NCBI GenBank assembly: GCA_022703505.1
Contig: JAKLDN010000006.1
Location: 1 to 64,000 of the forward strand
Direction of reading: 5' to 3'
DNA from: Spirochaetota bacterium
GTDB taxonomy: Bacteria; Spirochaetota; Spirochaetia; Treponematales; UBA12059
Length of the DNA: 64,000 bases
A program made the translations under genes and the position numbers. The notes under the pieces are model-generated. The model was not told the DNA's origin. It worked only from the letters and a program-made list of their open reading frames with translations, and did not search any database. Shown here piece by piece: positions 40,406 through 49,774 of this stretch (its first letter is position 1; each line of letters starts with the position of its first letter).

Positions 40406-41320
40406 TCAGGGCCTCGTCGGGAGGGTCCGCTCCACCTGGACCGCCCCGGACCGGTCGAAGTCCATCCGGAACTCCGGGAGGAAGGGAAGGGGTGCGGTCA
40501 CCCTAGCCTGTCCTTCCAGACGGAACCGGACCACCTGCAGCTTGGCCACCAGGTCGAAGAGGTCCCGGCCGGTCTCGGTGAAGTTGAGGAGGATGGGAAG
40601 CCGGACCTCCGCGCTTCCCCGGGCCGGGACGGAGGCGGGCCGGTCCACCTTTCCGGAGGCCCACTTGCGGCCCTCCCCGTGGAAGCGGTAGGAGGCGGCG
40701 GAGAACTCCACCGGGAAGGGATTGGGATTCTCCACGTCCAGGACAAGTTCCAGCAGGACGTTCACGAGCTCGTGCCGCACCAGGACGATGGACCGTATCG
40801 TGAGCAGGGGCTCCCGGACCCGGGGGACGGTCCCCTCCGTCCGGGCGGATCCGACTTCCCCGGGGATCCCGTCGGGTCCGGGGGCGGAAAGGACGGCCGC
40901 GATCCGCCAGGGCACCTCGTCCGGCCCCGACGCCGGGAGGGATCTCAGGTCCGCGGTCCCCTCGAAGCTCCAGACCCGCTCCTCCCCGGGGCCCAGGGAA
41001 AAAGGCCCGACCGGGCCGGGGCTCCCGGCCCCCCCCGCACCGGAGGCCTCCGAAAGCCCCGCGGGTATGCCCCCCGCCTCCAGTCGGCAGTCCAGGGACA
41101 GGCCCGGGAGGGCCCGGGGGCCGGGATTGGAGGTGCGTACCTCGAACAGGAAGCGGACCCGGGACGGATCCAGGGCCTCGGTCCGCACCGGCCCGATCCG
41201 GACCTCCCCCCGGGGCGCGGGCTCCGGGGGGAGGTTGGCGCAGGACGTCAGGATCCCGGCGGCCAGGAACGCTCCGGCCAGGACGAAGGCCGCGGACAGG
41301 ACGGGGCTGCGGCGATCCAT
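40406..41320 (-). CDS. LEA14/WHy-like lipoprotein
   Basis: 304 aa. Lipobox LTSC at the end of a hydrophobic leader (FVLAGAFLAAGILTSC). The C-terminal half (LVLDVENPNPFPVEFSAASYRF...PASVPARGSAEVRLPILLNF) carries the VxNPNPxPV signature of LEA14/WHy beta-sandwich domains; the N-terminal half (RVRFLFEVRTSNPGPRALPGLSL) looks like a second diverged copy. Membrane-anchored in the periplasm; role unknown. The start follows the ABC exporter gene's stop within 2 nt. Confidence 0.8.
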   Translation of the reverse strand: MDRRSPVLSAAFVLAGAFLAAGILTSCANLPPEPAPRGEVRIGPVRTEALDPSRVRFLFEVRTSNPGPRALPGLSLDCRLEAGGIPAGLSEASGAGGAGSPGPVGPFSLGPGEERVWSFEGTADLRSLPASGPDEVPWRIAAVLSAPGPDGIPGEVGSARTEGTVPRVREPLLTIRSIVLVRHELVNVLLELVLDVENPNPFPVEFSAASYRFHGEGRKWASGKVDRPASVPARGSAEVRLPILLNFTETGRDLFDLVAKLQVVRFRLEGQARVTAPLPFLPEFRMDFDRSGAVQVERTLPTRP

Positions 41321-41321
41321 C

Positions 41322-43424
41322 CTAGGCTTCCAGCTTCTCGTACTGGAGCCGGTAGAGGTTGGCGTACACCCCTCCCCGGGCCATGAGGGCCTCGTGGTTC
41401 CCCTCCTCCACGAGCCGGCCGGCCGCAAGGACCAGGATCCGGTGGGCATGGCGTATGGTGGAAAGCCTGTGGGCGATGACCACGCTCGTCCGGCCCTTGA
41501 GGAGCTCCGTGAGGCCCTTCTGCACGAGCTTCTCGGTCTCGGTGTCCACGGAACTGGTGGCCTCGTCCAGGATCACGATGGCCGGGTCGTGGGCCACCAC
41601 CCGGGCGAAGGAGAGGAGCTGTCGCTGGCCGGTGGAGATGTTCGCCGCACCCTCGGAGAGGTCCGCTCCGTACCCGCCCGGGAGGCGGGACACGAAGCCG
41701 TGGGCGTGGACTACCTTGGCGGCCTTCTCAACCTCTTCATCCCCGATGGGGCTTCCCAGCCGGATGTTCTCCGCCACGGTGCCGGAGAAGAGGAAGACGT
41801 CCTGGGGCACCGGCTGGACGGTCCCGCGGAGCTCCGGCAGGGGGATGTCCCGGATGGGCGTCCCGTCCACCAGGATCCGGCCCTTCTGGACGTCCCACAT
41901 CCGGGCCAGGAGGTTGGCGATGGTCGTCTTGCCGGCTCCCGTGTACCCGACGATGGCCACCATCTCCCCGGGCTCCACGGCGAAGGAAAGGTCCTTGAGC
42001 ACCCATTCCTCGTTCTTGTAGGCGAACCAGACCCGGTCGAACTCGATGCGCCCCCGGACGGGCTTGGGGAGGGAGACGGTGCCGGAGTCCTCGATGGGCT
42101 CCCGGGCGTCCAGGAGCTTGAAGACCCTCTCCCCCCCGGCCATGGCGCTCTGGAGGATGGTGTACTTCTCCGAGATGTCCTGGACGGGGTTGTAGAACAT
42201 CCGCACCAGGTTGATGAAGGCGATGAGGGTCCCCAGGGAGACCGCCCCCGCGGCGTGGAGGCCCGCGCCGTACCACAGGAGCACGGCCAGGGAACAGGAG
42301 GCCAGGAACTCCACCACCGGGCGGAAGGTGGCGAAAACGTACATTTCCCCCAGGTTCGCCTTCAGGAGCTCGTCGTCGTACCGGGCGAACTCCCGGGCGC
42401 TCCGGAGGCGGCCCGCGAAAAGCTTGACCACCGAGACTCCGGAGAGGTGCTCGGAGAGGAAGGAGTTGACCTTGGACAGCCATTGGCGCTGGCGGCGGAA
42501 GGCGTCCCGGGCCTTGATGCGGGAAATCGTGGAGGCCGCCAGGACCGGAGGCAGGGTGGCCAGGACCACGAAGCCCAGACGGGGACTCAGGATCACCAGG
42601 GCGGCCAGGACCCCGACCATGAGGCTGGCGTCCTTAGCGAAGGAGATCACCACGCTGGTGAAGAACTCGTTGATGGTCTCCACGTCCCCGGTCATCCGGG
42701 TCACCAAGCGCCCCACGGGGTGCCGGGAGAGGAAGGCCAGGGACTGCCCCGTGGTGTGCCGGTAGAGCTCCATCCGGAGGTCCTTCATGACGTTCTGGCC
42801 GATCCGTGCGGAGGCCCAGATCTGGGCGTAGGTCGTCACCAGGACGAGGATCAGGATGAGGAGGAAGGCGGCCAGGTAGACGGCTACGGACCTCCCGTCC
42901 CGGGCCCTAAGGACCCGGACGTCCCCGGGAGCCAGGGCCCGGAGGGATTCCATCCGCACCGCAGCCCAGGGGCCGTCCCGTTCGGCGGCTGGTCCCAGGA
43001 CGGCCAGGACCCGGTCCGTCTCGGCGTCCCCGGCCTCGAGGCGCGCCAGGTATCGGGGTTCCCGATCCAGGAACCCCCGGACGGTCAGGGCTTCCCGTTG
43101 GGCGGCGGAGAGCCGGGAGACCCGGTCCGCCTTGACCCAGACCCGGCCCAGGGCCTCGGGCTCCCTTCCGGAAAGCCCCAGGTGGGCCGCCTCGGGCCGG
43201 CCCCGGATATCCGTCCCGAGCCCGTACCAGGAAGGAAGGAGGGCGTCGTCCACGGTCCGCTGGATCAGGACCGGCAGGGCCAGCTCCCCCGCGGTGGCCA
43301 GGAAGAGGGCGGCGACCGCATAGACCGCGAGGCGGCGGTAGGGCTTCACGTAGCCCAGGATGCGCCGCATGATCCGGGGGTCGTATTCCTTGGTGATCAC
43401 GTCGGAGTCGAAGAAATCAGCCAT
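41322..43424 (-). CDS. ABC exporter half-transporter with large extracytoplasmic insert
   Basis: 700 aa, longer than the usual 580-600. Six-helix exporter domain plus ATPase. Between helix 1 (AVYAVAALFLATAGELALPVLI) and helix 2 (VAVYLAAFLLILILVLVTTYA) lies an insert of about 115 residues (65-180), without recognised fold. The nucleotide-binding domain has VGYTGAGKTT, the signature ISTGQRQLL (not LSGGQ) and a canonical Walker B AIVILDEATSSVD. It forms a heterodimer with the partner encoded just upstream (8-nt overlap), this subunit holding the catalytic Glu. Exported substrate unknown: lipid, peptide or drug. Confidence 0.9.
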   Translation of the reverse strand: MADFFDSDVITKEYDPRIMRRILGYVKPYRRLAVYAVAALFLATAGELALPVLIQRTVDDALLPSWYGLGTDIRGRPEAAHLGLSGREPEALGRVWVKADRVSRLSAAQREALTVRGFLDREPRYLARLEAGDAETDRVLAVLGPAAERDGPWAAVRMESLRALAPGDVRVLRARDGRSVAVYLAAFLLILILVLVTTYAQIWASARIGQNVMKDLRMELYRHTTGQSLAFLSRHPVGRLVTRMTGDVETINEFFTSVVISFAKDASLMVGVLAALVILSPRLGFVVLATLPPVLAASTISRIKARDAFRRQRQWLSKVNSFLSEHLSGVSVVKLFAGRLRSAREFARYDDELLKANLGEMYVFATFRPVVEFLASCSLAVLLWYGAGLHAAGAVSLGTLIAFINLVRMFYNPVQDISEKYTILQSAMAGGERVFKLLDAREPIEDSGTVSLPKPVRGRIEFDRVWFAYKNEEWVLKDLSFAVEPGEMVAIVGYTGAGKTTIANLLARMWDVQKGRILVDGTPIRDIPLPELRGTVQPVPQDVFLFSGTVAENIRLGSPIGDEEVEKAAKVVHAHGFVSRLPGGYGADLSEGAANISTGQRQLLSFARVVAHDPAIVILDEATSSVDTETEKLVQKGLTELLKGRTSVVIAHRLSTIRHAHRILVLAAGRLVEEGNHEALMARGGVYANLYRLQYEKLEA

Positions 43425-45192
43425 GGAGAGGCCTCCCGTCGGGGTCCCGCACCAGGGCCTGGAGGCGGGCGATCTCGGAGTAGAACCCCTCCCCGGCCAG
43501 GAGCTCCTCGTGGGTGCCGAACTGGGTCAGGACTCCCCCGTCCAGGACGGCGATCCGATCCGCGTGGCGCAGGGTGGACACCCGGTTGGAGATGATCAGG
43601 TTCGTGCGCCCCGCCCTCCGGGCCAGGAGGGCTTCCAGGATCCGCTCCTCCGTCTCCGTGTCCACCGCGGACAGGGCGTCGTCGAAAACGAGGATCTCCG
43701 GGTCCGCGGCCAGGGCCCGGGCTATGGCGACCCTCTGCTTCTGGCCTCCCGAGAGGGTCAGGCCCTTCTCCCCCACGATCGTATCCCAGCCCGCGGGGAA
43801 GTCCTTCACGTCCCGGTCGATGGCGCTGATGGAGGTAACCCGGTCGAACAGTTCCGGGGACAGGTCCGGGGCGGCGAAGAGGATGTTGGCCCGGACCGTG
43901 TCGGAGAAGAGGAAGGTGTCCTGGGGAACGAATCCGAAGGTCTTCCTCAGGGTCTCCAGGTCGTAGTCCAGGACGTCCCGCCCCGCCAGGAACACGGTCC
44001 CCTCGGGGGGTTCCAGCATCCGGGGAAGGAGCTTGAGCAGGGTGCTCTTCCCGCTCCCGATGCGGCCCAGGATGCCCAGGGTCGTGCCCCCGGGAACCCG
44101 GAGGGTCAGGTTTTTCAGGGCCGGGTCCCGGGCTTCCGGGTAGGAGAAGGTCAGGGAACGGAACTCCAGGGCCGGAGTGCCGTCCGCGGGGGCGCGGCAG
44201 GACGGCACGGTCCGGATCGTGCCGGGCCGGTCCGCCGCCTCGGGCTTCTCGTCCAGGATCTCGTTCACCCGCTTGAGGGAGGTGGCTCCCCGCTGGATCA
44301 TGTTCACCGTGAACCCCGCCCCGATCATGGGCCAGATCAGCATCTCGAGGTAGGCCAGCAGGGCGGTGATGTCCCCGGGGCTCATCCGGTTCTCGATGAC
44401 CGCCCCGCCCCCCGCCCAGAGCAGGATCAGGGTCGTCAGGCCCGAGAGGAAGGCGATGAAGGGGAAGAAAAAGCCGAAGATCTTGGCCAGTCCCATGGAG
44501 GCGTCCCGGTACTCGTCGTTCCCCCGGGCGAACCGGGCCGCGAAGACCTCCTCCTTGACGAAGGATTTCACCACCCGGATTCCGGTCATGGTCTCCTGGA
44601 CCACGTCGGACAGCTTGGAGTAGAGCTCCTGGACCCGCTTGAACCGCGCCCCAACCATCTTGCCGAAGATCAGGATCAGGACCGTTATGGGAACCAGGGG
44701 AATGATGGTGTACAGGGTGATCCGGGGATTGCGGGCGGTCATGATGACCAGGATGGCGGCGGACATGAAGACCCCGTCCACGAAGGTCACCAGTCCCATG
44801 CTGGAGGCCATCCGGATGGCCTGGAGGTCGTTGGTGGACCGGGCCATGAGGTCCCCGATCTTATTCTTCTGGTAGAAGGACGAGGGCAGGACCATGAAGT
44901 GATCGAAGAGACGGTCCCGGAGCTCCACCTCGATGCGCCGCGCCGCCCCGTGCAGGAAGTACCTCCACAGGAAACGCCCCGCGGCCACCACGGCCGCCAC
45001 GCCGACGATGGCCAGGGCGAGTCGCGGGACCTCCCCCGTCCGGCCCAGGGAAAGGTCGTCCACCGCCCGGCGCACGAACTGGGGGATGGCCAGCTGGGCG
45101 GCGTCCACGGTGACCAGGAACACAAGCCCGAGCAGGTAGTTCAACCTGTACTTTTTCAGGTACGGGAGGAGGGTGCGGAATTCACGGAGCAT
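43417..45192 (-). CDS. ABC exporter half-transporter with degenerate catalytic site
   Basis: 591 aa: six membrane helices (YLLGLVFLVTVDAAQLAIPQFV onward) then the ATPase domain. Walker A is GRIGSGKST, the signature is a normal LSGGQKQRV, but Walker B reads ILVFDDALSAVD, with Asp replacing the catalytic Glu. This is the usual asymmetry of heterodimeric exporters (TM287/288, BmrCD), where one ATP site hydrolyses and the other does not. Start ATG 45192 is preferred; the open frame upstream covers antisense of tatT. Its last 8 nt overlap the partner's start. Confidence 0.9.
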   Translation of the reverse strand: MLREFRTLLPYLKKYRLNYLLGLVFLVTVDAAQLAIPQFVRRAVDDLSLGRTGEVPRLALAIVGVAAVVAAGRFLWRYFLHGAARRIEVELRDRLFDHFMVLPSSFYQKNKIGDLMARSTNDLQAIRMASSMGLVTFVDGVFMSAAILVIMTARNPRITLYTIIPLVPITVLILIFGKMVGARFKRVQELYSKLSDVVQETMTGIRVVKSFVKEEVFAARFARGNDEYRDASMGLAKIFGFFFPFIAFLSGLTTLILLWAGGGAVIENRMSPGDITALLAYLEMLIWPMIGAGFTVNMIQRGATSLKRVNEILDEKPEAADRPGTIRTVPSCRAPADGTPALEFRSLTFSYPEARDPALKNLTLRVPGGTTLGILGRIGSGKSTLLKLLPRMLEPPEGTVFLAGRDVLDYDLETLRKTFGFVPQDTFLFSDTVRANILFAAPDLSPELFDRVTSISAIDRDVKDFPAGWDTIVGEKGLTLSGGQKQRVAIARALAADPEILVFDDALSAVDTETEERILEALLARRAGRTNLIISNRVSTLRHADRIAVLDGGVLTQFGTHEELLAGEGFYSEIARLQALVRDPDGRPLHG

Positions 45193-45230
45193 GGCACAAG
45201 AGTATCGACGAGGGCAGGAAATGGCAAGCG

Positions 45231-45257
45231 TTGACAAGAAAGGCCGTTCCCTACAAT
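45231..45257 (+). promoter_or_regulatory. Promoter of the tatT operon (probably leaderless)
   Basis: -35 TTGACA (45231-45236), 15 bp, -10 TACAAT (45252-45257). The expected start of transcription (about 45264) is within 2-3 nt of ATG 45266, and no Shine-Dalgarno is present. Confidence 0.6.
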
Positions 45258-45265
45258 ATATAAAT

Positions 45266-46156
45266 ATGTCCAAAGTATCGATCCTGACGGTCGCCCTCGC
45301 GGCGGCCTTCCTCTCTTCCTGTTCGATCGCCACCCTGGGCACCCGGGCCACGGATTCCTTCCTCTCCGAGGAGGACCCCGAACTCGTGGGCCAGAGCCTG
45401 CCCCTCCTGCTCAAGGCCTCCGAGATCCTGGCGGATTCCAAACCCACGGACGTCGACCGGGCCGTCACGGCCTCCTCGCTGGCGGTGATGTACGCCATGG
45501 GCTTCGTCAGCGCCGACGCCGCGGGCATCCCCTCCGAGGAGGTGGACGCCCGGATGGAGGCCAACCTCCGGGCCAAGCGCCTCCTGCAGAGGGCCTTCCG
45601 CCGCTCCTCGGCAGCCCTGGAACAGCGCCGGAAGGGCAGCCTGGCGGCCCTGGCTTCGGGGGATACGACGCCCCTGGAAAAGCTGAAGGCCAAGGACGTG
45701 CCCCTTCTCTACTGGACCAGCGCCTCCGCCCTGGGGGCCTTCTCCCTGGATCCCTTCGATCCCTCCGCCTCCAAGCACCTGGCCGCGGCGGTGGCCCTCC
45801 TGGAGCGCGCCCTGGAGCTGGATCCGGACTGGAACTTCGGGGCCCTCCAGGAACTCGTGATCTCCCTGGCCCCCTCCCTGCCCCGGGAGCTGGGCGGCGG
45901 CGAGGAGCGGGCCGAGGCGGCCTACCGGCGCGCCCTGGAGGCTTCCGGGGGGCTCCGGGCCTCCCCTTACGTCTCCTACGCGTCCTCGGTGTGCGTCGCC
46001 CGCCAGGACTACAAGGCCTTCAAGGCGGCTTTGGAGGCCGCCCTGGCGGTGGATGTCGACGCGGATCCCTCGGGCAGGCTGGCCAACATCATCGCCCAGC
46101 GGAGCGCCAAGCGGCTCCTTGCCCAGGCGCCGGACATTTTCCTGATACTCGAATAA
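45266..46156 (+). CDS. tatT: TRAP transporter TatT-like lipoprotein
   Basis: 296 aa. Lipobox LSSC (VALAAAFLSSC) gives a lipid-anchored periplasmic protein. The helical body (VDRAVTASSLAVMYAMGFVSADAAG; LLYWTSASALGAFSLDPFDPSASKHLAAAVALLERALELDPDWNFGALQELVISLAPSLPRELGGGEERAEAAYRRAL) matches the TPR-like TatT family of Treponema, which makes a trimeric ring that binds the TRAP substrate-binding subunit. Next genes encode exactly those partners. The start at 45266 has a promoter directly before it and no ribosome site. Confidence 0.9.
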   Translation: MSKVSILTVALAAAFLSSCSIATLGTRATDSFLSEEDPELVGQSLPLLLKASEILADSKPTDVDRAVTASSLAVMYAMGFVSADAAGIPSEEVDARMEANLRAKRLLQRAFRRSSAALEQRRKGSLAALASGDTTPLEKLKAKDVPLLYWTSASALGAFSLDPFDPSASKHLAAAVALLERALELDPDWNFGALQELVISLAPSLPRELGGGEERAEAAYRRALEASGGLRASPYVSYASSVCVARQDYKAFKAALEAALAVDVDADPSGRLANIIAQRSAKRLLAQAPDIFLILE

Positions 46157-46177
46157 TCCGAACGGAGGTCCCTAACC

Positions 46178-47170
46178 GTGAACCGCAGAACCCCGATCCT
46201 GTTCCTCATGCTCGTATTGGCCGCCGCCTCCCTGTTCGGCCAGGTAAACCTGAAGCTGGGCGTAGCAGCCCCCAAGAACAGCCCCTGGGGCATGAGCCTG
46301 GACCGGCTGGCCGCGGACTGGCGGCGCATCTCCGGCGGCAAGGTGACCCTGACGGTCTACGCGGGCACCCTGGGGGACGACAACTCCATCATCCAGAAGA
46401 TGCGCTTCGGCCTGGACGCCGGGGTCTTCCCCAGCACGGGTCTGTCCCTGATCTACGAGGACATCCTGGCCCTGAGCATCCCCAGCCTGGTCCGGGATGA
46501 CGCGGAGCTCCGGGCGGTGCTCAAGGAGCTGGACGGCCCCTTCCGCGCCGAGATCGGCCGCAAGGGCTACACGATCCTGACCTACTCCTCCGCGGGCTGG
46601 GTCTGGCTCTTCTCCCGCCGGCCGGTAGCCAAGCCCTCGGACATCCAGAACCTCAAGGTCGCGGTGCCCGTGGACGACCGCAAGATGAGCCGGATGCTCC
46701 AGGCCGCCGGGGCCGTCCCGGTCCAGGTGGACATCCAGAACCTGGTGGGCCAGATCGCCACCGGGGCCGTGGACGCCCTCCTCATCTCCCCGGCCTTCGT
46801 CCAGGCCCAGTGGTCCTTCTTCAAGTCCTACCTGCCCTACGTCAGCGACATGAAGATCTCACCCTTCGTGGGGGCGGCCCTCATCAACACACGGAGCTGG
46901 GAACGGGTTCCCGCGGACCTCCGCAAGCCCCTCATGGACGCGGCGGACAAGATGGCCGGGGACCTGGCCCGGGAGGCGGACCGCCTGGACGACGTGGCCA
47001 TCAAGGCCATGACCTCCGACGGCCTATCCGTCGTACCCCTGACGGCCGCGGACCGGGCCGCCTGGTACGAGGTCTTCGTGGCCAACCGGGACCGCTTCGT
47101 CCGGGATCTCTTCTCCAAGGACGTCCTGGAGGCCATCGACCGGGTCGTGCGCTCCCGGAGCCGCCCGTGA
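46178..47170 (+). CDS. tatP: TRAP transporter substrate-binding protein (TatP/DctP-like)
   Basis: 330 aa. Signal peptide (PILFLMLVLAAASLFGQ), then the DctP fold: LGVAAPKNSPWGMSLDRLAADWRRISGGKVTLTVYAGTLGDD, KPSDIQNLKVAVPVDDRKMSRMLQAAGAVPVQV and GQIATGAVDALLISP. The usual DctP arginine that binds carboxylates (R in GLKxR) is replaced here (QNLKVAVP), so the ligand may not be a simple carboxylate; treponemal TatP binds a hydrophobic molecule. GTG 46178 has GGAGGT 7-8 nt upstream. Works with TatT and the fused permease. Confidence 0.9.
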   Translation: MNRRTPILFLMLVLAAASLFGQVNLKLGVAAPKNSPWGMSLDRLAADWRRISGGKVTLTVYAGTLGDDNSIIQKMRFGLDAGVFPSTGLSLIYEDILALSIPSLVRDDAELRAVLKELDGPFRAEIGRKGYTILTYSSAGWVWLFSRRPVAKPSDIQNLKVAVPVDDRKMSRMLQAAGAVPVQVDIQNLVGQIATGAVDALLISPAFVQAQWSFFKSYLPYVSDMKISPFVGAALINTRSWERVPADLRKPLMDAADKMAGDLAREADRLDDVAIKAMTSDGLSVVPLTAADRAAWYEVFVANRDRFVRDLFSKDVLEAIDRVVRSRSRP

Positions 47171-49125
47171 GTTCGGCCGGGGAGGTCAAACCCCAGGGCG
47201 CCGCGGAATCGACGCCCGTGGTCGCCCCGGTGTTCCGCAAGGCCGCGGGCGCCGTGGCCCTGGTCATGACCGTCGCCGCGGTGGCGGTTCCGGTCCTGGA
47301 CTTCTTCATACTCCGGATCTTCCAGTGGGGGATCCCGGGGGCCACGCCCTTTTCCATCCAGGCCGTCCTGGTCCTGGCCTTCGCGGGCGCCGTGATCACC
47401 TCCCTGGAGGGCGAACACCTGGCCCTGACCAAGACCCCCCACCACGGCATCGACACCCGGCACAGGATACAGTCCTCCGCCGTCTCCTTCCTGACCTGCG
47501 CCGTGGAGGCCGCCTTCGTCCTGGGGACCCTCTCCTTCGCCCTCCTGGGCTTCGACCCCTCCGAGCGGGCGGGCTTCGTCCCCTACTGGATCTTCGCCCT
47601 GGCCCTGCCCGCGGGTTTTTTGTCCATGCTGGTCCTGGACCTGCGCAGGGTGAAGGGATGGCCCCGGGCGGCGGCCGCGGCCGGCATCCTCGCGGGGGTC
47701 TTCCTGGCCGCCCCCAGCCTCGTGAACCTGGCCTCCCTGGCCGGAATCTTCTGGCCGGCCCTGGATTCCCTGGCCGGGGCCGCCGTAGCCTCGCTGCGGC
47801 TCCTCGGACTGCCCCTGGCCCTAGTCCTGGGAGCTTCCGCCTTTCTGGGAACCCCCCTCTTCGTGGTCCTGGCCGGGATGGCGGCGATCCTGTTCACCGC
47901 GGACGGTTCCCTCATCGAGCTCGCGGTCACGGAATCCTACGCCATGCTCCGGAGCCCCCAGATCGCCGCGGTCCCCCTGTTCACCCTGACGGGATTCCTC
48001 CTGGCGGGTACCAAGGCAGGGGAGCGCCTGGTGACCCTGTTCCGGGCCCTCTTCGGCCGGGTCCGGGGCGGGGCGGCGGTGGCGGCCGTCACGGTCTGCG
48101 CCTTCTTCTCGGTGTTCACCGGTTCCTCCGGGGTGGCCATCCTGGCCCTGGGGCCCCTCCTGGCCCGGGTCCTGGTGGACGCCGAGGGCATGGGGGACGA
48201 GACCTCCAAGGGCCTCCTGACCGCCAGCGGGGCGGTGGGCCTCCTGTTCCCGCCGAGCATGGCGGTGATCGTGTACGCGGTTACGGCCCAGTATTCCTAC
48301 GGCCCCGAGAACCCCCTGGACATCCTGGCCCTCTTCCGGTCCAGCGTGATCCCGGGCCTGCTTTTCGTGGCCGTCACGGCGGGGGCCGGGATCTACTTCG
48401 CCGCCAAGGAACGGAAGGGGGCCGCGGCCGCCGCGCCCGTACCCTCGGCGGGTACCCCGGCCGCGCCCGATATGCGGCCCTCGATCCGGAGATCCCTCTG
48501 GGCGGCCCTCCCGGAATCCTTCCTGCCCTTCGGGATCGCCCTCCTGTTCTTCTCGGGAACCGCCACCCTCATGGAGATCGGCGCCCTCTCGATCCTGTAC
48601 ACCGGTGCCTACGGCTTCCTGCGTAAGGAGTTCGACCTCCGGTCCCTGGCCGCCTCCGCAGCCAAGGCCTTCCCCGTCATCGGGGGCACCCTGATCCTCC
48701 TGGCCGCCGCACGGGCCTTCTCGTACTTCCTGGTGGACTCGGGGATCCCGGACATGGCCGCGGCCTTCGTGACCTCCCAGATCAGCTCCAAGCTCCTCTT
48801 CCTGCTCCTGCTGAACCTCCTTCTCCTTGCCGCGGGCTGCCTGATGGACGTTTTTTCCGCCATCCTGGTCCTGGCGCCCCTGGTCATCCCGGTCGGCCAG
48901 GCCTTCGGGATCCACCCCATCCACCTGGGGATCATCTTCGTGTCGAACTTGATGGTGGGCTTCATCACCCCTCCCATCGGGATGAACCTCTTCCTGGCCT
49001 CCTACGCCTTCGACCGTCCCTTGGGCAGGGTCTGGCGGGCCGTGTCCCCCTGGTTCCTGCTCCAGCTGGCGGTGGTCATCCTGATCACCTACGTCCCGGC
49101 CCTGAGCCTGGTCTTCGCGGGCTGA
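47167..49125 (+). CDS. TRAP transporter permease, fused small and large subunits
   Basis: 652 aa, joining a small DctQ-type subunit and a large DctM-type subunit. Residues to about 190 hold four helices ([47 protein letters not shown]); the rest carries the DctM pattern ([82 protein letters not shown]). It is the Na+-driven inner-membrane channel of the system. GTG 47167 overlaps the tatP stop (GTGA). Confidence 0.92.
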   Translation: MSSAGEVKPQGAAESTPVVAPVFRKAAGAVALVMTVAAVAVPVLDFFILRIFQWGIPGATPFSIQAVLVLAFAGAVITSLEGEHLALTKTPHHGIDTRHRIQSSAVSFLTCAVEAAFVLGTLSFALLGFDPSERAGFVPYWIFALALPAGFLSMLVLDLRRVKGWPRAAAAAGILAGVFLAAPSLVNLASLAGIFWPALDSLAGAAVASLRLLGLPLALVLGASAFLGTPLFVVLAGMAAILFTADGSLIELAVTESYAMLRSPQIAAVPLFTLTGFLLAGTKAGERLVTLFRALFGRVRGGAAVAAVTVCAFFSVFTGSSGVAILALGPLLARVLVDAEGMGDETSKGLLTASGAVGLLFPPSMAVIVYAVTAQYSYGPENPLDILALFRSSVIPGLLFVAVTAGAGIYFAAKERKGAAAAAPVPSAGTPAAPDMRPSIRRSLWAALPESFLPFGIALLFFSGTATLMEIGALSILYTGAYGFLRKEFDLRSLAASAAKAFPVIGGTLILLAAARAFSYFLVDSGIPDMAAAFVTSQISSKLLFLLLLNLLLLAAGCLMDVFSAILVLAPLVIPVGQAFGIHPIHLGIIFVSNLMVGFITPPIGMNLFLASYAFDRPLGRVWRAVSPWFLLQLAVVILITYVPALSLVFAG

Positions 49126-49129
49126 CGCC

Positions 49130-49567
49130 GTGGCGGACGTGATCGTGTACACCGACGGGGCCTGCTCCGGGAACCCCGGCCCCGGGGGCTGGGCCTGGGT
49201 GGCCCTCCAAGACGGCAGCCGCCGGGAAGGATCCGGGGGCGAGGCCGCCACCACGAACAACCGCATGGAGCTGATCGCGGTCATCGAGGCCCTGAAAGCC
49301 CTGCCCCCGGGCCGGGCCGTGGAGGTCCGGACGGACTCCCAGTACGTCAAGAACGGGATCACCGCCTGGATCCATGCCTGGAAGAAGAACGGATGGAGGA
49401 CCGCCTCGAAATCCCCCGTGAAGAACCGGGAACTCTGGGAGGACCTGGACCGCCTTTCGACCGCCTTAAAGCCCAGGTTCGTCTGGGTCGAGGGCCACGC
49501 CGGGGAGGAGTTCAACGAGCGCTGCGACGAACTGGCCCGGGGGGAGATAGCGCGGCTGCGGGGATGA
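49130..49567 (+). CDS. rnhA: Ribonuclease HI
   Basis: 145 aa. Catalytic residues D9 ([14 protein letters not shown]), E47 (NNRMELIA), D69 (RTDSQYVK) and D133 (NERCDELA), with the general base H123 ([14 protein letters not shown]), are all in place, as is the basic handle ([18 protein letters not shown]). It degrades RNA in RNA-DNA hybrids during replication and repair. GTG 49130 lies 4 nt after the TRAP permease stop, so it rides in that operon. Confidence 0.96.
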   Translation: MADVIVYTDGACSGNPGPGGWAWVALQDGSRREGSGGEAATTNNRMELIAVIEALKALPPGRAVEVRTDSQYVKNGITAWIHAWKKNGWRTASKSPVKNRELWEDLDRLSTALKPRFVWVEGHAGEEFNERCDELARGEIARLRG

Positions 49568-49581
49568 GAGGATAAATCCCG

Positions 49582-49615
49582 GAATCACCACGGAGGACAC
49601 GGAGAGCACGGAGAA
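49582..49615 (+). repeat. Short CACGGAG-type repeat arm
   Basis: Repeats of CACGGAG(G/A) (ACCACGGAGGACACGGAGAG), the same kind as in the arms at 24434-24650 and 62365-62400. It follows rnhA by 15 nt. Function unknown. Confidence 0.6.
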
Positions 49616-49678
49616 GAGAGAAGAAAGAAGAAAAAAATAGCAGAACCTGGCGATTCAGAACAGGATTGAACAGATTTC

Positions 49679-49716
49679 CAGGAAAGGGGACCGGTTATAC
49701 CCGACCCCCTTTCCTG
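49679..49716. terminator. Bidirectional terminator-like hairpin
   Basis: CAGGAAAGGGG (49679-49689) pairs perfectly with CCCCTTTCCTG (49706-49716) over a 16-nt loop that has an inner CGGT/ACCCG pairing. It lies between convergent rnhA and fba, next to repeat copy 5. No strong U-tract. Confidence 0.65.
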
Positions 49717-49721
49717 TACTT

Positions 49722-49774
49722 CGACGAAGCCCGGAGGGCTTCGTTGCCGCGAGACGGACTTCGCCCGTCTCGCG
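49722..49774 (-). repeat. Two-hairpin repeat copy 5, abutting the fba stop
   Basis: Stem B 49722-49732/49736-49746 (CGACGAAGCCC with GGGCTTCGTTG, one G-U closing) and stem A 49748-49757/49765-49774 (CGCGAGACGG). The fba stop TAG (49775-49777) joins directly onto stem A. Confidence 0.85.

Noticed and set aside
40722-43595. Plus-strand open frame of 957 codons
   Set aside because: Antisense to the ABC exporter and lipoprotein genes, whose motifs are complete; its own translation has no domain.
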